From NCBI RefSeq assembly GCF_001006785.1, contig NZ_CDHO01000002.1:186001-250000 (forward strand): a DNA stretch of 64,000 nt. Reading direction: 5' to 3'. Position numbers and translations under genes: made by a program. Shown here piece by piece: positions 61,046 to 64,000 of this stretch. The notes below the pieces were generated by a model. The model saw only the letters and a list, made by a program, of their open reading frames with translations. It did no database searches and had not been told where the DNA came from. This DNA is from Hyphomicrobium_B sp001006785. GTDB lineage: Bacteria > Pseudomonadota > Alphaproteobacteria > Rhizobiales > Hyphomicrobiaceae. The stretch's first letter is position 1. Each line of letters starts with the position of its first letter.

Positions 61046-62172
61046 GACGCCACCCGTTGCTTTTTGATGCCACCGTACTGGTAATAGGCCGCACACGCGC
61101 CTTCAGACGAGACCATCAGCGCGCCAAGCGGTGTCTCGGGAGTGCATGCCGTGCCGAAAACTTTGCATTGCCAGGGCTTGATAACTCCCTTTAGAACTTC
61201 GCCGCATTGGCACGATTTTGGGTCGGCGATCTTGATATGCGGCATGGTGAATTTTCGCTCCGCGTCGTAGACGGCGTAGCGGTCGCGCATGCGGACCCCC
61301 GAGTGGTCGATCGAGCCGAGGCCCCGCCATTCGAAGAATTCGCGAAGCTCGTAGACCTTCGCGACTGCTTCGAGCGCACGATCGTTGCCGTCGTCAGGTA
61401 CGATGCGCGCATACTGGTTCTCGATTTCGGCGCGCCCCTCCTTGATTTGCTTCAGAACCATCCAGATCGACTGCAGCACGTCGAGCGGTTCAAAGCCGGC
61501 GACTACCATCGGTCGCCTGTAATAGCGCGACACGAATTCATAAGGCTTCGTGCCGATGACCATCGAGACGTGGCCCGGGCCGAGAAAACCGTCGAGCTGC
61601 AAATCCGGACTGTCGAGGATTGCCTTGATCGTCGGAACGATCGTGATGTGATTGCAGAAGACGGAGAAGTTCGTGATGCCTTCGGCCTCTGCCTGCAAAA
61701 TCGTCAGTGCCGTTGACGGCATCGTCGTCTCGAAACCGATGCCGAAGAACACGACTTCGCGATCGGGGTTCTTGCGAGCGAGCGCAAGAGAATCCATGGG
61801 CGAATAAACCATGCGCACGTCGGCGCCGTCGGCCTTTGCCTGAAGCAGGCTTTTGCGCGAGCCCGGCACGCGCATCGCATCCCCGAATGTCGTGCAGATG
61901 ACCTCGGGGCGTTCGGCTACGGCGACACAATCATCGATCCGTCCCATGGGCAAAACGCAGACTGGGCAGCCTGGCCCATGCACGAGCTCGATTTCCTTTG
62001 GCAGCATGCCTTCGATGCCATAGCGGAAAATCGAATGCGTATGCCCCCCGCACACTTCCATGATGGCGATCGGCCGATCCTTCGCGATCGGGATTTCGGA
62101 CACAAGACCCTGGATTTTCTTCACAAGGGTCGCTGCTTTTTCCCGATCGCGGAATTCATCGACGTATTTCAT
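61042..62172 (-). CDS. hypD: Hydrogenase maturation protein HypD
   Basis: A 376-residue [4Fe-4S] protein that, with HypC, holds the Fe(CN)2CO unit. It has CGGHTHSIFRYG, HGPGCPVCVLPMG, GFETTMPSTA, and the C-terminal cysteines of ADPKSCQCGEVLKG and EGACAAYY. Both ends overlap neighbours: its start with the SIS gene stop (ATGA 62169-62172), its stop with hypE. Confidence 0.97.
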   Translation of the reverse strand: MKYVDEFRDREKAATLVKKIQGLVSEIPIAKDRPIAIMEVCGGHTHSIFRYGIEGMLPKEIELVHGPGCPVCVLPMGRIDDCVAVAERPEVICTTFGDAMRVPGSRKSLLQAKADGADVRMVYSPMDSLALARKNPDREVVFFGIGFETTMPSTALTILQAEAEGITNFSVFCNHITIVPTIKAILDSPDLQLDGFLGPGHVSMVIGTKPYEFVSRYYRRPMVVAGFEPLDVLQSIWMVLKQIKEGRAEIENQYARIVPDDGNDRALEAVAKVYELREFFEWRGLGSIDHSGVRMRDRYAVYDAERKFTMPHIKIADPKSCQCGEVLKGVIKPWQCKVFGTACTPETPLGALMVSSEGACAAYYQYGGIKKQRVAS

Positions 62173-62861
62173 GCTGCCGCTCCCTTGCCCGCTGCCGAGC
62201 CGCGGTCGTCCGCGAGCAGCGTGTGAACGAGGTCCCAAAGAATGTGGTAGGCCGTAACGTGGCACTCCTGAGTACGGTGGATCGAGTGCGTCGGCACCAC
62301 AAGGCAGTGGTCGACAACGCCGGATGTCTTCATGCGGCCGCCGTCTCCTCCCGCGAGGCCAATGGTCACGAGGCCCATCTCCTTGGCTTTGGCGAAGGCG
62401 GAGACAAGATTTGTCGAGTTGCCGCTGGTCGAAATTCCGATGAGGCCGTCGCCGGGGCGGCCGTGGGCGATGATCTGGCGGACGAACACATGCTCGAAGC
62501 CGACGTCGTTGCCGACGGCAGAGATCATCGCGAGATCGGCGACAAGATTGGTGGCGGCAAGGGCCGGCCGTCCGGCAGTGATGGGATGCACGAACTCGAC
62601 GGCAACGTGGGACGCGTCGCACGATGAGCCGCCGTTTCCCATCGTGAACAGTTGCCCGCCCCTGCGATAGATGCCGGCGAGTGCTTTTGCAGCCGCGACG
62701 AGAACAGGCGCGGACGCGTCGAAAAACGCCGCATTTGTTTCGCGACTCTCTCTGGCTTTTTCCGCGACGGAGTGCAGGAGCGCGGCATCGAGCTTTGCAG
62801 CGTCCTGGGACTTGCCGTGAAGGAACGGATAGAGTGCTGCAAGTTCGGCTTCGTTCGACAT
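62169..62861 (-). CDS. SIS-domain protein, GmhA-like sugar isomerase, in the hyp operon
   Basis: A 230-residue SIS-domain protein of the phosphoheptose isomerase (GmhA) type: TMGNGGSSCDASHVAVEFVH near residue 75, NDVGFEHVFVRQ, GISTSGNSTNLVSAF, and QECHVTAYHILWDLVH near the end (metal/phosphate-site His). It lies between hypC (11-base gap) and hypD (ATGA overlap), so it is made with the maturation proteins. No lipopolysaccharide heptose gene is nearby. A role in hydrogenase maturation is inferred from position only. Confidence 0.85.
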   Translation of the reverse strand: MSNEAELAALYPFLHGKSQDAAKLDAALLHSVAEKARESRETNAAFFDASAPVLVAAAKALAGIYRRGGQLFTMGNGGSSCDASHVAVEFVHPITAGRPALAATNLVADLAMISAVGNDVGFEHVFVRQIIAHGRPGDGLIGISTSGNSTNLVSAFAKAKEMGLVTIGLAGGDGGRMKTSGVVDHCLVVPTHSIHRTQECHVTAYHILWDLVHTLLADDRGSAAGKGAAA

Positions 62862-62872
62862 TGCAGAGCCTC

Positions 62873-63154
62873 CTAAATGGCGCCCGAAAGCCGCATCGCC
62901 TCTATTTCGGCCTGGGCTTCACCGAGTTCGTTCAGAATTTTGAGCGTTTCTGCGGCTTCGGCTTCATCGATCCGGCTCATCGCGAAGCCCACGTGGATGA
63001 GCACCCAGTCACCAACGCAGCTCTCAATGGGATGCGCGTCGTTGACAACGCAGGCGACATTCACCTGCCGCTTGACACCGCTGACGTCGACCGTCGCGAG
63101 TTTCTTCTCCACATCGTCGATCGTTACGATGCGTCCTGGAATGCCGAGGCACAT
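62873..63154 (-). CDS. hypC: Hydrogenase maturation chaperone HypC
   Basis: A 93-residue chaperone that brings Fe(CN)2CO to the large subunit. MCLGIPGRIV gives the essential Cys2, followed by a beta-barrel (NVACV, GDWVLIHVGFAMSRID) and a helical tail. The start overlaps the hypF stop by 31 bases. Slightly longer than E. coli HypC. Confidence 0.95.
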   Translation of the reverse strand: MCLGIPGRIVTIDDVEKKLATVDVSGVKRQVNVACVVNDAHPIESCVGDWVLIHVGFAMSRIDEAEAAETLKILNELGEAQAEIEAMRLSGAI

Positions 63155-64000
63155 GGCGCGTTTCCTTTGGTGGACGTGTTCTTTTTTGATTGAATAAGCA
63201 GGGCTGCGGCGATGGCGGCTTGGCCAAGTGCCAAGCCGCCGTCTCCAGCCGGCACCTGCGTATGCGTAAGGACCTTGAAGCCTTCGGCTTCGAGCCGTCT
63301 CAAAATCTCTTCGAGAAGAATGCGATTGTGGAAGCAGCCACCCGAGAGCGCGATCGTGTCGAAGCGTGGGCCGGATTGGCTGTCGCGTTTCGCGAGCTTG
63401 ACCGCCATCATCGTGATGGCGCGCGCGAGGCCGCGATGAAAGCGAGCAGCCATGACGCCGACCGGTGTTCCCAAAATCACGTCGCCGAGTATGGCATTCC
63501 ATACGCCGAGCGGTTCTATGTAGGGGAGGGAGGAACCCTTGAGCATCGGGATCGTGAACGGATAGGCAAGTGCGTCGTCCTCATGATGAAGCGCATCGAG
63601 ATCGACAGCGGCTTCGAGAAGCGCGGCCGCCTCGCCTTCATAGCCCTGTCGCTCGAAACAGAGACCCATTGCTGCCGCCGCGGCATCAAAAAGTCGGCCG
63701 CAGGATGACGCGTTTGGCGAATTGACGCCGTCGCGCAGCATGGCGTCGAGGATCTTGCGCGGCTTCGCATCGAGCTGGCGATACACCTCGAGATCGGCAA
63801 AGTTCATTGCAAGCGCGGGCCAGCCCATCTCCGCCATCAGATGTGCGTAAAGATTGCGCCAAGGTTCGCGCGCCGCCTGATCGCCGCCGAGCATGGCGAC
63901 AGGCTTGAACGTCGCGAGCCGCTCGAAACGGGAATAATCCGCGAGCAAAAACTCGCCGCCCCAAATGCTGCTGTCGTCTCCGAAGCCCAGCCCGTCAAGC
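63124..64000 (-). CDS. hypF: Carbamoyltransferase HypF, C-terminal part (cut by window end)
   Basis: The C-terminal part of HypF, which transfers a carbamoyl group to HypE. The 292 visible codons cover the Kae1/carbamoyltransferase domain: SIWGGEFLLADYSRFER near the window end, then SGGCFHNRILLEEI and PAGDGGLALGQAAIAA. The gene continues beyond base 64000. The stop at 63124 lies inside hypC. First visible gene of the hyp operon; hydrogenase structural genes are presumably upstream. Confidence 0.95.
   Translation of the reverse strand, partial: LDGLGFGDDSSIWGGEFLLADYSRFERLATFKPVAMLGGDQAAREPWRNLYAHLMAEMGWPALAMNFADLEVYRQLDAKPRKILDAMLRDGVNSPNASSCGRLFDAAAAAMGLCFERQGYEGEAAALLEAAVDLDALHHEDDALAYPFTIPMLKGSSLPYIEPLGVWNAILGDVILGTPVGVMAARFHRGLARAITMMAVKLAKRDSQSGPRFDTIALSGGCFHNRILLEEILRRLEAEGFKVLTHTQVPAGDGGLALGQAAIAAALLIQSKKNTSTKGNAPCASAFQDAS

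Overview
The window reads as a chromosomal segment of a GC-rich alphaproteobacterium of the order Hyphomicrobiales, possibly a Hyphomicrobium-like methylotroph. This rests on the gene families and their order (FixNOQPGHIS-type oxidase, phaJ-pta fusion, HypA/B with a His-rich HypB, LuxR solos, PRC-barrel protein) and is inference, not a species call. No rRNA, tRNA, CRISPR array or intact insertion sequence was recognised.

Layout. 0-4.4 kb: isocitrate lyase, a small unknown gene, an acyl-CoA thioesterase and cobalamin-independent methionine synthase MetE. 4.7-9.8 kb: a tightly overlapping operon phaC - phaJ::pta - ackA - fabI. 10-18.6 kb: a complete cbb3 oxidase operon ccoNOQPGHIS plus a TauE-like membrane protein, behind an FNR/FixK box. 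18.7-24.4 kb: PRC-barrel protein, a DMT transporter/winged-helix/38-aa membrane-peptide operon with a divergent LuxR regulator, and a two-gene unit of a P-loop kinase fusion and a ParB-like protein. 24.6-41.3 kb: a block that looks less GC-rich, with an AI-2E transporter, an RND efflux pump, a universal stress protein, a second paralogous module (DUF3141 PHA-synthase-like protein - unknown - pta - ackA - fabI) behind a FixK2-type box, then SulP, a Ca2+/H+ exchanger and PPK2. 41.3-49.3 kb: a DUF2092 protein, a secreted Arg/Gly-rich repeat protein, an integrase remnant, a second LuxR solo and a large autotransporter with ten IPT/TIG repeats. 49.4-57.9 kb: LysR/pirin pair, isochorismatase-like hydrolase, SDR, two DJ-1/PfpI proteins, an NTF2-like protein, a GlxA-type AraC regulator and a CBS-pair protein. 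58-64 kb (minus strand): a [NiFe]-hydrogenase maturation operon hypF-hypC-SIS-hypD-hypE-hupE-hypA-hypB, with hypF cut by the window end.

How it fits together. Much of the window concerns low-oxygen energy metabolism and phosphoryl/acyl currency: the high-affinity oxidase, hydrogenase maturation, two Pta-AckA acetyl-phosphate modules with PHA-synthase-like and FabI-like partners, polyphosphate kinase and a stress protein. FixK/FNR-type sites in front of both ccoN and the DUF3141 module suggest shared oxygen control. The least explained items are the duplicated PHA-synthase/pta/ackA/fabI modules, the GmhA-like SIS gene translationally coupled to hypD, the kinase-fusion/ParB-like pair, and the DMT/winged-helix/38-aa operon.
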